Source: Acidobacteriaceae bacterium
Lineage (GTDB): Bacteria; Acidobacteriota; Terriglobia; Terriglobales; Acidobacteriaceae
Assembly: GCA_025462925.1 (NCBI GenBank)
Contig: JAOAPL010000255.1
Location: 1 to 39,582 of the forward strand
DNA: 39,582 nt
Direction: 5' to 3'
Made by a program: the position numbers and the translations under genes. The notes beneath the pieces are model-generated. The model saw nothing but the letters and a program-made list of their open reading frames with translations, had not been told where the DNA came from and searched no databases. Position 1 is the first letter of the stretch; each line of letters begins with the position of its first letter. Shown in pieces: positions 18,889 to 28,925 of this stretch.

Positions 18889-19889
18889 CGAAGGCGAGCA
18901 AATCTCCGTCGAAGCTCGGCGCACAAGAATCCTTCACGCTGCGCTACATTGAACCGGGCGAATATCCGCTTTGGGATGCGCTAGTGCAATCATCGCCGCA
19001 AGGCTCGGTCTTTGGCCGGTCATGGTGGTTGAACGCGGTGGGCAACGTACGTGTGTTGGCCCTTTTCTCCAGAAGCGAAATGATTGCCGGTATACCGCTA
19101 TACTTCGAAACACATTTTGGTATTCCGGTGTGCACAATGCCCAAGCTGACACAGACTTGGGGAATAATCATGCCGCCACTGGAGGGAAAAAGGGTTACAG
19201 CGACAGCAAGAGAAACAAAGATTCTACGAGCGTTTGCGATTGCGCTGTCTCGATACAAACTGTTCTTTCAAGCGTTTCACCCCAGTCTCTCGAATTGGTT
19301 GCCATTCTATTGGTCAGGATTTCGGCAGACTACCCGTTTTACTTATGTCATTGATGACCTGACCGACTTGAATCGAGTGTGGAATGGGATTTCTGATAAG
19401 ACTCGCTGCGAGATAACGAAAGCACAAAGAGCCGGTCTCACCGTAGTGCCGTGCGCAATCGAGGACGTCCACAGATGTGAATGCCAGAGCTTCTTGCGCC
19501 AAGGAAGGAGGCCGTCCCACAGCGAATCCCTTCTCAATGGCATACATGATTCGGCAAAGGAGAATGATAGCGGTGCTTGTTTCGCCGTAGTTGACCAAAA
19601 GGGAACGGTGCATTCGGCGTGTCTGCTCGTGTGGGACAGGCACCGAGCGTATTACCTCGTTGGCGGTGCGGTCAGCGGACTGCGCACTAGCGGCGCCAAC
19701 TCTTTGGGGGTTTGGAGCGCTATTCAGTTCGTGGCACAACGGAGCCGTGCGTTCGACTTTGCGGGTTCAGTAATCCAGAGCATAGAACACTTCAACCGAA
19801 ATTTTGGGGCCAAGCAGGTTCCGTACAACTATGTGATCAAGGTTCCGACCTTGGTTCAATCTTGTCTTCAATTTGCGGGCAAGCTGTAG
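18882..19889 (+). CDS. FemAB/GNAT-superfamily acyl- or aminoacyl-transferase-like protein
   Basis: FTLRYIEPGEYPLWDALVQSSPQGSVFGRSWWLNAVG...LNRVWNGISDKTRCEITKAQRAGLTVV...RAYYLVGGAVSGLRTSGANSLGVWSAIQFV. ATG overlaps the upstream stop. Confidence 0.7.
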   Translation: MLTKASKSPSKLGAQESFTLRYIEPGEYPLWDALVQSSPQGSVFGRSWWLNAVGNVRVLALFSRSEMIAGIPLYFETHFGIPVCTMPKLTQTWGIIMPPLEGKRVTATARETKILRAFAIALSRYKLFFQAFHPSLSNWLPFYWSGFRQTTRFTYVIDDLTDLNRVWNGISDKTRCEITKAQRAGLTVVPCAIEDVHRCECQSFLRQGRRPSHSESLLNGIHDSAKENDSGACFAVVDQKGTVHSACLLVWDRHRAYYLVGGAVSGLRTSGANSLGVWSAIQFVAQRSRAFDFAGSVIQSIEHFNRNFGAKQVPYNYVIKVPTLVQSCLQFAGKL

Positions 19890-20059
19890 CCGAGGTTCCT
19901 GCCACACGCGCGCATCACCCTCTATGTTTTTTCCGGTTCTACCCTGGTACCAACAACGATGCCCCGAGACTAACTAACCATCGAGGCATTAAGGTCGCGA
20001 ATTACAAGATCGATACATCAAGGTGCAACTTTGACTTTTCGGATTCAGGAAGTAAGGCG

Positions 20060-21139
20060 ATGAGGAACCGGTATCTGTACCTGATTGTGGCGCTGTTCGT
20101 CGCGGTCTGTGTCTCCGCTATGGTAGTTGCCCGGCAGCATTATTGGGATTGGAGTGACATGGCGTTCCTATACCGTGTGCACGCTATTGCATACGGCACG
20201 AAGGCACAATGCAAAGCCCATCAGTACTTTTTCGAGCACGCCTCCAACCCATACGCATGTGATGTTGCCGCGGCCCGAATTGAATATGCTGCGATGGGGA
20301 TCTCCTACAAAGATCGCATCCAGAACTACACGCCTTTCGGTGATTGGTTGAATTGCGGAAAGAGGTGTACCTGGCAAGGTATGAGATTTCACTTCGACGA
20401 GGACGGTATCCCTATCGTCAACTATGACGGCAAGTACTACTACAACCCTGTCACAATCTCTATGTATGGATTGGCCATGTATGGCCGCTACATCGACGGA
20501 GACCGAGACGCGCAACGCGGGCTAATGGCCGCAGTGGCAAAGCTTATAAAAATGCAAGACTCGCGTGGGGCATTCCCCTATGAATTCGCTTATGGAACCT
20601 ATCGTTCCGGATGGGTGTCCGGCATGGCACAAGGCTTGGCATTAAGCCTTTTAGCTCGCGTCTATCACTTGACGGGTGATCCACATTACTTAGCTATCGG
20701 AGATAAGGCATTTGATCTCCTAGTTACCCCTTCATCGAATGGAGGGACACTGGATAATCTCTCGTATATTCGTGGTGGGAGTGCGAATGAGATCGTCTTC
20801 GAGGAATACCCCAGCCATCCTCCCGGATACACGTTGAACGGCTTCATGTTCGCTATTCTAGGGGTGTACGACTGGTCACAGGTACCTGCGGGAAATTCCA
20901 AAGCCGCGGCCATATACTTCGTCAAGGCTGTTCGCTCCTTACAGGTGATTCTGCCCTACTATGATCTTGGAGGATTTACGGCCTACGATTTGGGACACAT
21001 TACCAACCACAAGAAACCTTTGATCGGCGTCAACTACCATGCGACTCACGTATATCTGCTGCATGCATTAGTGTGCATCACCCGCGATCCGGTACTTCGC
21101 AAATACGAGCAACTCTGGGCGTCATACGTGCCCCAGTAA
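20060..21139 (+). CDS. D-glucuronyl C5-epimerase family protein, membrane-anchored
   Basis: Start at 20060 gives an N-terminal TM (MRNRYLYLIVALFVAVCVSAMVVA). RSGWVSGMAQGLALSLLARVYHLTGDPHYLAIGDKAFDLL is typical of the C5-epimerase C-terminal domain. Confidence 0.75.
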   Translation: MRNRYLYLIVALFVAVCVSAMVVARQHYWDWSDMAFLYRVHAIAYGTKAQCKAHQYFFEHASNPYACDVAAARIEYAAMGISYKDRIQNYTPFGDWLNCGKRCTWQGMRFHFDEDGIPIVNYDGKYYYNPVTISMYGLAMYGRYIDGDRDAQRGLMAAVAKLIKMQDSRGAFPYEFAYGTYRSGWVSGMAQGLALSLLARVYHLTGDPHYLAIGDKAFDLLVTPSSNGGTLDNLSYIRGGSANEIVFEEYPSHPPGYTLNGFMFAILGVYDWSQVPAGNSKAAAIYFVKAVRSLQVILPYYDLGGFTAYDLGHITNHKKPLIGVNYHATHVYLLHALVCITRDPVLRKYEQLWASYVPQ

Positions 21140-21187
21140 CGCACTGGATCCATCCACCACTGATTCCAGCAACAATCGATTGTCAAT

Positions 21188-23092
21188 ATGTGTGGCATCT
21201 GCGGAGTGTTCCGCCCCGACCGCGGCCAGATCGATATCTCACGTGTTGAAACAATGCGTGAGGCAGTGACCTATCGTGGACCCGACGCGTGTGGACTGAG
21301 CCATGGGCCCGGCTATGCTCTAGGTCATCGGCGGCTGTCTATTATTGACTTGTCCGAAAATGGCGTGCAGCCAATGAGTAACGAGGATGGGTCCGTCGAA
21401 ATCGTCTTCAATGGTGAGATATACAATTTTCGTGAACTGAAATGCCAGCTGCAGACTAAAGGACATATTTTCCGGTCGGCAAGCGATACCGAAGTCTTAG
21501 TGCATGGTTACGAAGAGTGGGGTATCAACAGACTGCTAAGCATCATCCGCGGTATGTACGCGTTCGGGATCGTCGACCATAATGAGCACATAATCCATTT
21601 AGCACGTGATCCCCTCGGCAAGAAGCCACTCTTCTTTCGATTGGATTACTACGAGCTAGTTTTTGCTTCATCAGCTCGAGCGCTTGCATTGGGGCTGACC
21701 TCCCCTCCGGACGTGGACCCAGTTGCCATTGATAATCTGTTATCGAATTTGTACATACCCGGCCCTCAAACAATTTTTCTAGGAGTTGAAAAGCTACTTC
21801 CAGGCCATGCGCTAAGTCTGGGATGCGACGGAATACGACGTGAAATTGTTCACTGGCAGCCTGATTTCTTAAACTCCGAAGAAGGCCTTCAAGATGACGA
21901 GTGGCTGGAGAGGATTGAGAACGCACTTGAAACAGCAGTCAAGCGCCGATTAGTGGCGGATGTACCAGTCGGCACCCTTCTCTCTGGAGGTATTGATTCG
22001 AGCCTGGTCACAGCCATAGCGGCCAAATTGGCGGGGCAAATCCAGACGTTTTCGGTGGCAACGGAGGACCCGCAACTAGATGAAAGCCAGTTTGCCCGCG
22101 CCGTTGCAGAGAGTTGCGGCACGAAGCATCACGAACTAGAAGTGCGTGGGGATATTCGAAAAAATCTTTGTCGTTTGATCGCTGCCATGGGTGAGCCACT
22201 GGCGGATGCCTCGGCTGCAAATACGTTTGCCATTGCTGAAAAGGCCCGACAATTTGTTACCGTGGTGCTTACTGGGGACGGTGGCGATGAAGGCTTCGGG
22301 GGGTACCGACAATATCTGGCCTACTATTTTGCAGGCCATTTGAGTCGGCTTGGTTCTAGTCTTCTCAAATTGCCTCTTTGGGCGCTGAATAGAATTCCAT
22401 TGAATGGGTCCAGCCCTCTGCATTCAGCCCGAACCCTCTGTCGCCTAGCTTCGGCTCCACTCGAGGAGACACTATTTTCGACCAGCATGGCGATGGACGG
22501 AGCCACGCGGGAATCTCTGTACACGCCGGAGTTCAAGGGTAGGCTCAGACAACGTCATCCTGATGAGCATTATTTTCGTGTCCTTCCGCCCAGCGACCAC
22601 GCGCTTGCGGTTGATAGAGTCATGCAAACCCGGTTGTTGACCGTCCTTCCCGATGACTATCTGACGAAAGTGGACAACGCGACAATGGCCGTCAGCCTTG
22701 AGGCGCGCAGCCCATTCCTTGACCTTGATGTTGTGGAACTGGGCATGCGTATTCCCGCTGCTGCCAAGTTTCGTGGCGGCAAATCCAAGGCTTTGCTACG
22801 CCAGCTTGCGGAACGTTACGTGCCTGAAAAGTGTGTGCGACGCCGCAAGCAAGGGTTTGTCGCACCGATTGGGAAATGGATACGCAACGACTGGGGGGAC
22901 CTAGTGGAGCAAATGGTATTAGGACCCCAGGTGGAACAGCGCCAGTGGTTCCGGCGAAAGACGCTGTTACAGATCGTCGAGGACCACCGACGCGGCATCG
23001 ATCATGGTTACCTTTTGTGGGGGCTCATAATACTGGAGCTGTGGGTACGGATGAGCGTCGAGCGTACTCTGCGCCCTGGCGACATCATCTAA
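21188..23092 (+). CDS. asnB: Asparagine synthase (glutamine-hydrolysing) family amidotransferase
   Basis: MCGICGVFRP (Cys2 glutaminase), VTYRGPDACGLSHGPGYALGHRRLSIIDLS, VPVGTLLSGGIDSSLVTAIA (PP-loop). Confidence 0.92.
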   Translation: MCGICGVFRPDRGQIDISRVETMREAVTYRGPDACGLSHGPGYALGHRRLSIIDLSENGVQPMSNEDGSVEIVFNGEIYNFRELKCQLQTKGHIFRSASDTEVLVHGYEEWGINRLLSIIRGMYAFGIVDHNEHIIHLARDPLGKKPLFFRLDYYELVFASSARALALGLTSPPDVDPVAIDNLLSNLYIPGPQTIFLGVEKLLPGHALSLGCDGIRREIVHWQPDFLNSEEGLQDDEWLERIENALETAVKRRLVADVPVGTLLSGGIDSSLVTAIAAKLAGQIQTFSVATEDPQLDESQFARAVAESCGTKHHELEVRGDIRKNLCRLIAAMGEPLADASAANTFAIAEKARQFVTVVLTGDGGDEGFGGYRQYLAYYFAGHLSRLGSSLLKLPLWALNRIPLNGSSPLHSARTLCRLASAPLEETLFSTSMAMDGATRESLYTPEFKGRLRQRHPDEHYFRVLPPSDHALAVDRVMQTRLLTVLPDDYLTKVDNATMAVSLEARSPFLDLDVVELGMRIPAAAKFRGGKSKALLRQLAERYVPEKCVRRRKQGFVAPIGKWIRNDWGDLVEQMVLGPQVEQRQWFRRKTLLQIVEDHRRGIDHGYLLWGLIILELWVRMSVERTLRPGDII

Positions 23093-23194
23093 AGTGAAGA
23101 GGATCATCGCATTTCGTACTTCGCAATAATACAAATCACTACTTGCCACTTGGTTCAGTTCAAAACGTCTTCGAGTTAGGAGTACAGCGCGATA

Positions 23195-24451
23195 ATGCAA
23201 GGGCATCAGTTAAACGTGACTATGCTCGTCTCGGGCTTCCCCTGCGATGGCAAGCCGAAAAACGGTATTTTCAATCTCCGCGCAGTTAAAGCACTTCGGG
23301 AATTCGTAAACATCACCGTGATTCATTTGCGGACGTGGTTGCCCGATCGACCTACTGCTCAAATCTCGGAAGTGGAAGGTATTCCTGTAACCACAATTGC
23401 TGTTCCGCAGAGCCCTTGGGGGATGAGTATCAATGTTGCTCTATACCAATATTTGGGATGGCCTCAAGTCCGATCGCTAGTGCAAAACTGTGACATAGTT
23501 CATTCGGTGGGTACGCTGGCTGGTGTACTTGCCAGCACCTGGGCGCGCCGAACCCGCACACATCATGTGTTTCAGGCTACAGGCTCTGATATCAACGCAT
23601 TCCTCCCGCGGATGCGAGCGGCGCGTAGCGTTGCTGGATGGGAAAACCATCTACACGCTGTGGCTTGCAACAGCGAGGCTTTGGCAGCTGCATTTCTGGC
23701 GCTCTATCCGGGATTCAGAAATGTGCGCACCGTTTGGCGTGGAGTAGATCTAGACTCCTTCCATCCCTCAGGGCCTGTAGCGGGCCCCCTGGCCGATAAA
23801 CCTCCAGTGCGTTACACATTCCTGGGAGGTTTTGGCCTTGTTGCTCCACAGCTTTCCCCACTGTGGTTTGATGTGTCCGTAGAAAGATGCAGGAATCGCG
23901 CTCTTCCTTTCGGTGCGAATACGAAAGGAGGAGAAACTCTGCTGCAGGCATGGCAGGGAGCGGAAGACGAACTCGTGTCAAGGGGTGCATCTCTGTTAGT
24001 TCTAGGTTGCGAACCACCATATTATGACCGCATCCGCCGTTGGCAAGCAGGACTCAGGTATCCCGAAAGAGTTCACTTGGGCAGCTCCATTCGACCGGAG
24101 ATGGTTTCTGCTTACATTCGCGCCTCGGACGCGGTGCTGGTACCTAGTCTTCAGGAAGGACTGCCAAACGTTGCAGTCGAGGCTTCTGCGTGTGGCCGGC
24201 CAGTAATCGCAAGCAATGTAGGCGGGTTGTCGGAAGTTGTTGTGAATGGCGAAACGGGAGTTCTGCTGCCGGCTGGCGACGTTGCCGCTTGGAAGAATGT
24301 TCTGGTCTCGTACGCTGACCGGTTATCGTGCCTGCAAACGATGGGCAAACGCGCCAGACAGCGCACGGAAGCGTTATTTGATTCCCGCAACTATCCAGTC
24401 CGAATGTTGGAATTATACGAAGCCGCGCTCGGAGAACTACTACCGAACTAA
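23195..24451 (+). CDS. Family 4 glycosyltransferase
   Basis: VLVPSLQEGLPNVAVEASACGRPVIASNVGGLSEVVVNGETGVLLPAGD (GT-B C-terminal motif). Confidence 0.88.
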   Translation: MQGHQLNVTMLVSGFPCDGKPKNGIFNLRAVKALREFVNITVIHLRTWLPDRPTAQISEVEGIPVTTIAVPQSPWGMSINVALYQYLGWPQVRSLVQNCDIVHSVGTLAGVLASTWARRTRTHHVFQATGSDINAFLPRMRAARSVAGWENHLHAVACNSEALAAAFLALYPGFRNVRTVWRGVDLDSFHPSGPVAGPLADKPPVRYTFLGGFGLVAPQLSPLWFDVSVERCRNRALPFGANTKGGETLLQAWQGAEDELVSRGASLLVLGCEPPYYDRIRRWQAGLRYPERVHLGSSIRPEMVSAYIRASDAVLVPSLQEGLPNVAVEASACGRPVIASNVGGLSEVVVNGETGVLLPAGDVAAWKNVLVSYADRLSCLQTMGKRARQRTEALFDSRNYPVRMLELYEAALGELLPN

Positions 24452-24480
24452 TTCTCTTACTCCGGTTGATCAAAACTCCA

Positions 24481-25497
24481 ATGTCAATTAATGGTTCCCA
24501 ATTTCCCCCTTACCAGTGTCCTGTCCATAAGACGCGTTTGTCACAGAGCCGCGAATCGCTGGTTTGTACTCAAGGCCACCAATATCCGATACGAGCAGGT
24601 GTTCCGCGTTTCGTTCCTACATGCAACTACGCCCAAGCATTTGGAGCTCAATGGAAACGCTACAGGTTAACTCAACTAGATTCGTATACAGGTACGACAA
24701 TCACTCGGTCCCGATTGCAAAGGTGTCTTGGCCCAGCGTTGTGGGCGGCGTTGAAACAAATGCAAGTCCTAGAATGCGGATGCGGGGCGGGACGATTCAC
24801 CGAGGTACTGCTTGAAAAAGAGGCGACTGTCACGTCTCTTGACCTGTCCGATGCTGTCGACGCGAACTTCGAGAATTTTGCAGGTAGTGGCGGGCGACAC
24901 CGTGTGGCGCAGGCCGACATCCTCGGCCTTCCTTTTCCTCCAATGCAGTACGATATCGTGCTGTGCCTCGGAGTGGTTCAGCATACGCCTAACCCTGAGT
25001 CTGCCATCCGCAGATTATGGGACCAGGTCAAACCAGGAGGCTATCTCGTATTCGATCAGTACAGATATCGACTGTATCGATGTACAACGATATCCCCATT
25101 GTTCCGTCAGATTATCAAGCGGTTGCCAAGAGATATAGGCCTGCAATGTACAGCTAAATTGGTGAATTTAACCTTTCCAATTCTCACGCGCTTGCGCAAA
25201 TACCCGGTACTCGTTCGTTCCATTGGAAGGGTCGTTCCAGTCGCACACTACTTCTATTCGTATCCCGAACTGAATGAGAAGTTGCAGTATGAATGGTCCC
25301 TGCTCGATACGCACGATTCACTCTCGGATTGGTACAGGCACTACACCACGGTCGACCATACGCGGAGATTACTCAACCGACTGGGAGCTGACAACGTGGA
25401 ATGTTGGGAGGGGGGAAATGGTGTGGAAGCAAGGATCCAACGAGCGCCGATCAGTGCCCCTAACACGATGTCGCAACGACGGCTGACTGGCAGCTAG
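24481..25497 (+). CDS. Class I SAM-dependent methyltransferase with N-terminal Trm112-like zinc-binding segment
   Basis: YQCPVHKTRLSQSRESLVCTQGHQYPIRAGVPRFVP (Trm112-like); MQVLECGCGAGRFTEVLLEKEATVTSLDLSDAV (motif I); CLGVVQHTPNPESAIRRLWDQVKPGG. Confidence 0.85.
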   Translation: MSINGSQFPPYQCPVHKTRLSQSRESLVCTQGHQYPIRAGVPRFVPTCNYAQAFGAQWKRYRLTQLDSYTGTTITRSRLQRCLGPALWAALKQMQVLECGCGAGRFTEVLLEKEATVTSLDLSDAVDANFENFAGSGGRHRVAQADILGLPFPPMQYDIVLCLGVVQHTPNPESAIRRLWDQVKPGGYLVFDQYRYRLYRCTTISPLFRQIIKRLPRDIGLQCTAKLVNLTFPILTRLRKYPVLVRSIGRVVPVAHYFYSYPELNEKLQYEWSLLDTHDSLSDWYRHYTTVDHTRRLLNRLGADNVECWEGGNGVEARIQRAPISAPNTMSQRRLTGS

Positions 25498-25537
25498 AGA
25501 ACAGGGTTGACAGTATGGAGAGTCCATCTAGTCTGTT

Positions 25538-26914
25538 GTGTCAAGTCACGTATTCATGCTGAATACTGGGGGAGCGCGCATCCGATTTGCAAGTAATACT
25601 GCAATTCTAGTGACTTCGCAGGTGGTTCGGTATGGTTTGACCTTAGCGACCTGGGCGATCATCGCAAGATCACTGGGTCCGCGAGTGCTCGGTGAGGTTC
25701 AGATCGCCTACATCTTGCCAGGCTGGGTATTGTTAGCGACCAACTTTGGATTGCCCCTGGCCAATATATATTTTCTGGGCAGGCAGGCGTATCCACTGTC
25801 GCAAATCTTAGGAAACGTGCTCCTCAGATGGGTGATCGAGTCGTGCGCGGTAGTCCCCTTGCTGCTGTTTGGCCGTGCACTAGTTCTGAAATATGTGCCA
25901 TTGAGCCCAGAGGTATATGCGGTTGTTGTTTGTTGGATCCCGTTGCAAATCTTGAACTCGTATCTGACCTCCATCCTTACGGCGCAAATGCGTTTTTACG
26001 CACAGTTCTGGATTAACGTGGTACAAGGAGTGTCCGTCATGATTGCGGTTCTGGCGGCTGCCGGCCCCCTTCGGTTGGGCGCACTCGGTGCGGTCAGAGG
26101 GCTGGTGGCGGCAACCGGAGTGGCGGTACTCTTCGAAATTTGGTTCCTGCGAGATGGGTTAGCGAAGCAGGGCATGAGGCCCCCATCGAAGCTGATCCGC
26201 GAATGTTTGCGATTTGGTAGCCGCGGCTATTTTGCAAATCTGGCTCAGTTCGTTACCTACCGGTTTGACACCTTCATCGTGAGCTACTTTTTAGGCATGA
26301 CTGCGCTGGGCATCTATGCAGCCGCTTACACAGCGGTGGAGTTGCTGGCTTACCTTCCCAATTGTCTCGCTACTATCATCTTTCCAGCTACTGCGGCATC
26401 CAGCATTATGGAAGCTAACTGGCGGACCGCTTTGGTCTCCAGGTTGACTTTCGCCTTCGTGTTTGTTGGATCGATATTGGGCGCTGCAGCTGCACCCTGG
26501 CTGTACCCGGCAATCTTAGGTTCGCAGTTTACTTATTCTGTTGTGCTTTTTTGGGTTTTACTGCCGGGCATGGCGATGCTGGCGGGTGCGAAAATCATCA
26601 CTGCTGACTTCCTCGGGCGAGGATTCCCGCAGTACGCGAGCCGGGGATCACTAGCAGGTATGGTTGCGATTGCCGTGCTTGATATCTGGCTGATACCCAA
26701 GTATGGGCTAATGGCTGCTGCTCTCAGCTCATCGTTCGTCTATGGCTGCCAGGCTGTGTACTACGTCAGATGTTTAGAGCAGGTTACAGGAATGGAGACA
26801 AGCGAACTGTTAGTTGCAACACGAGATGACTTAAGGACAGTTATGAACCTCTTGACAGGGCGAACACGCCCCTTATCTTTGCGTCTGCGCTCCTTATTCG
26901 CAACCCCAACCTAG
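25538..26914 (+). CDS. wzx: Oligosaccharide flippase (Wzx/MATE-like)
   Basis: Polytopic hydrophobic protein: RFASNTAILVTSQVVRYGLTLATWAIIARSLGPRVLGEVQIAYILPGWVLLATNFGLPLANIYFLGR...YRFDTFIVSYFLGMTALGIYAAAYTAVELL. Confidence 0.8.
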   Translation: MSSHVFMLNTGGARIRFASNTAILVTSQVVRYGLTLATWAIIARSLGPRVLGEVQIAYILPGWVLLATNFGLPLANIYFLGRQAYPLSQILGNVLLRWVIESCAVVPLLLFGRALVLKYVPLSPEVYAVVVCWIPLQILNSYLTSILTAQMRFYAQFWINVVQGVSVMIAVLAAAGPLRLGALGAVRGLVAATGVAVLFEIWFLRDGLAKQGMRPPSKLIRECLRFGSRGYFANLAQFVTYRFDTFIVSYFLGMTALGIYAAAYTAVELLAYLPNCLATIIFPATAASSIMEANWRTALVSRLTFAFVFVGSILGAAAAPWLYPAILGSQFTYSVVLFWVLLPGMAMLAGAKIITADFLGRGFPQYASRGSLAGMVAIAVLDIWLIPKYGLMAAALSSSFVYGCQAVYYVRCLEQVTGMETSELLVATRDDLRTVMNLLTGRTRPLSLRLRSLFATPT

Positions 26915-26980
26915 CTCATGCCCCCACATCCGCCTGCATCTTTTTATTAATTAACAAGTCGTCTGTTGTAGGGAAAACGT

Positions 26981-28894
26981 ATGTCGATCTTTTCTATTCA
27001 CTCGCCTCTGCCTGAGCATCTGGCCGCAACCCCATCGAAGAATCAGTCTCGACCAGCATGGATTGCCGAATTGGTGTCCGTCCAAGCAGTCTCGACGCCG
27101 GAAGCAATTGCTGTGGCCGATCAAGATCATGTGCTGAACTACGGAGAGCTGGATGGCCGAGCTCAGCGGTTGGCTCAACACCTGCGTACTCTGGGAGTCG
27201 GGCCCAATGTCGTTGTCGGACTCTGCTTGGCACGTTCAGTAGCCATGGTTGTGGGGGCACTGGGAATCCTCAAGGCGGGTGGAGCCTACCTGCCTCTGGA
27301 CCCCGCCTACCCGGCGACCCGCTTGGCTTTTCAATTGAGCGACGCGCAAGTTTCCATCGTGGTTACCGCGCAGTGCATGAGGGAACGATTGCCAGCCGGA
27401 GAATGGCGAGTAGTCGGATTGGATCCTGAAGGACGAGAGGCCAATTTGCAGACCAACTCTGATACTCCTGTACTGCCCGCAATCGAGGCTCATGAGGGAG
27501 ACCTGGCTTACGTGATTTACACATCCGGTTCAACTGGCCAACCCAAGGGTGTAGAGTTGACTCACGCTGGCTTAGAAAACCTAATATCTTGGCACCAACT
27601 GACGTTCGCAGTGAGACCGAGCGATCGGGCAACCCATCAGGCGAGCCCAGGTTTCGACGCTGCGGTATGGGAACTGTGGCCCTACCTCACCGCTGGGGCA
27701 AGCGTCCATATACCCAATGACGATACTCGCAGCAGTCCTGAGCTCTTTCGTGATTGGCTTGTGAAGCACGCGATTACTATCGCGTTTGCTCCCACACCGA
27801 TGGCCGAACAACTGATGCAACTGGAATGGCCCTCGAATACCGCCCTGCGCATTCTATTAACCGGAGCCGACACATTGCGTCATTACCCATCGGCAACGCT
27901 GCCCTTTGCAGTTGTGAATAACTATGGTCCCACCGAGTGTACGGTCGTAACGACATCTGGGACCATATCACCAGATGGACGTCCGGATCGCCTGCCGTCA
28001 ATTGGTCGGCCAATCACAAATATGCAGGTCTACATATTGGATGACAATTTGCGGCAAGTACAGGCTGGCACTCCTGGCGAACTGTACATTGGTGGTGTAG
28101 GTCTGGGGAGGGGCTATCGGAACCCGGATCTTACGGCCGAACGCTTTATTCCAAATCCTTTCAGCAAACAACCGGGCGCCCGTCTGTACAGAACAGGAGA
28201 CATGGCTTGCTCCCTGCCGGATGGTCAAATAGCATTCTTGGGTCGGACTGACGACCAAGTTAAAATCCGCGGCTATCGCATCGAAACGAGCGAGATTGCT
28301 ACTGCGCTTGATCGCCACCCCATGGTGCAAGCCAGTGTTGTTATAGCTCGAGAGGACACCCCAGGCGATAAACACCTAGTTGCATATATCGTGCCGAAAA
28401 CGAATGCAAGTCTCACAGACAAAGCACTGCGCGAATTTTTGCTTTTGAATTTGCCTGAATACATGGTTCCAGCCGCCTTTTTTCGTTTAGACAGCCTCCC
28501 CTTGAGCGCGAGCGGCAAGATCGATCGAAATGCGCTTCCAATGCCAACACAAGCGCATCCGCTGAGTGAAGACGACTACATTGCCCCACGTACGCCAGTG
28601 GAAGAACGTATTGCAGCAATTCTGACGAAGCTCTTGCGTTTGGATGGCGCGAGCGTGAATGACAATTTTTTTCTCTTGGGAGGGAACTCCCTTCTGGGAG
28701 CGCAAGTGATCGCGCGAGTCCGGGATGCTTTTGATGTAGAACTGCCCCTGCTAAGCCTTTTCGATCATCCGACAGTTGCTGAGCTGTCTGCGGAGATCGA
28801 GCAACTTCTGGTTGCCAAACTAGATGCAATGAGCGAAGACGAAGCGCGCTTGCGGCTCCAGCCAGCAACACTAAGACAGGTAAAGAATTCTTGA
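26981..28894 (+). CDS. NRPS adenylation-thiolation (A-T) didomain, predicted Leu-activating
   Basis: Core motifs: VIYTSGSTGQPKGVELTH (A3), NNYGPTE (A5), GELYIGGVGLGRGYRNPDLTAERF, LYRTGDMACSLPDGQIAFLGRTDDQVKIRGYRIE (A7/A8), SASGKIDRNALP (A10), NFFLLGGNSLLGAQVIARVRDAF (T). Confidence 0.93.
   Translation: MSIFSIHSPLPEHLAATPSKNQSRPAWIAELVSVQAVSTPEAIAVADQDHVLNYGELDGRAQRLAQHLRTLGVGPNVVVGLCLARSVAMVVGALGILKAGGAYLPLDPAYPATRLAFQLSDAQVSIVVTAQCMRERLPAGEWRVVGLDPEGREANLQTNSDTPVLPAIEAHEGDLAYVIYTSGSTGQPKGVELTHAGLENLISWHQLTFAVRPSDRATHQASPGFDAAVWELWPYLTAGASVHIPNDDTRSSPELFRDWLVKHAITIAFAPTPMAEQLMQLEWPSNTALRILLTGADTLRHYPSATLPFAVVNNYGPTECTVVTTSGTISPDGRPDRLPSIGRPITNMQVYILDDNLRQVQAGTPGELYIGGVGLGRGYRNPDLTAERFIPNPFSKQPGARLYRTGDMACSLPDGQIAFLGRTDDQVKIRGYRIETSEIATALDRHPMVQASVVIAREDTPGDKHLVAYIVPKTNASLTDKALREFLLLNLPEYMVPAAFFRLDSLPLSASGKIDRNALPMPTQAHPLSEDDYIAPRTPVEERIAAILTKLLRLDGASVNDNFFLLGGNSLLGAQVIARVRDAFDVELPLLSLFDHPTVAELSAEIEQLLVAKLDAMSEDEARLRLQPATLRQVKNS
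28055..28099 (+). repeat. 45-bp perfect inverted repeat, copy A (inside the A domain, encodes QVQAGTPGELYIGGV)
   Basis: caagtacaggctggcactcctggcgaactgtacattggtggtgta; its reverse complement occurs at 31026-31070. Confidence 0.95.
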
Positions 28895-28925
28895 TACCTG
28901 AAGTCACACATCTTTCAGAGGCCAC
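28677..28925 (+). repeat. Direct repeat copy 1: PCP C-terminal half plus start of the downstream C-domain gene
   Basis: About 86% identical by hand count over 171 bp to 31069 onward. It ends with the nearly perfect stretch aattcttgatacctgaagtcacacatctttcagaggcca. Confidence 0.85.

Noticed and set aside
19712-20059. Upstream extension of the C5-epimerase ORF
   Set aside because: Overlaps the FemAB-like gene in another frame, while the ATG at 20060 yields a clean TM anchor.
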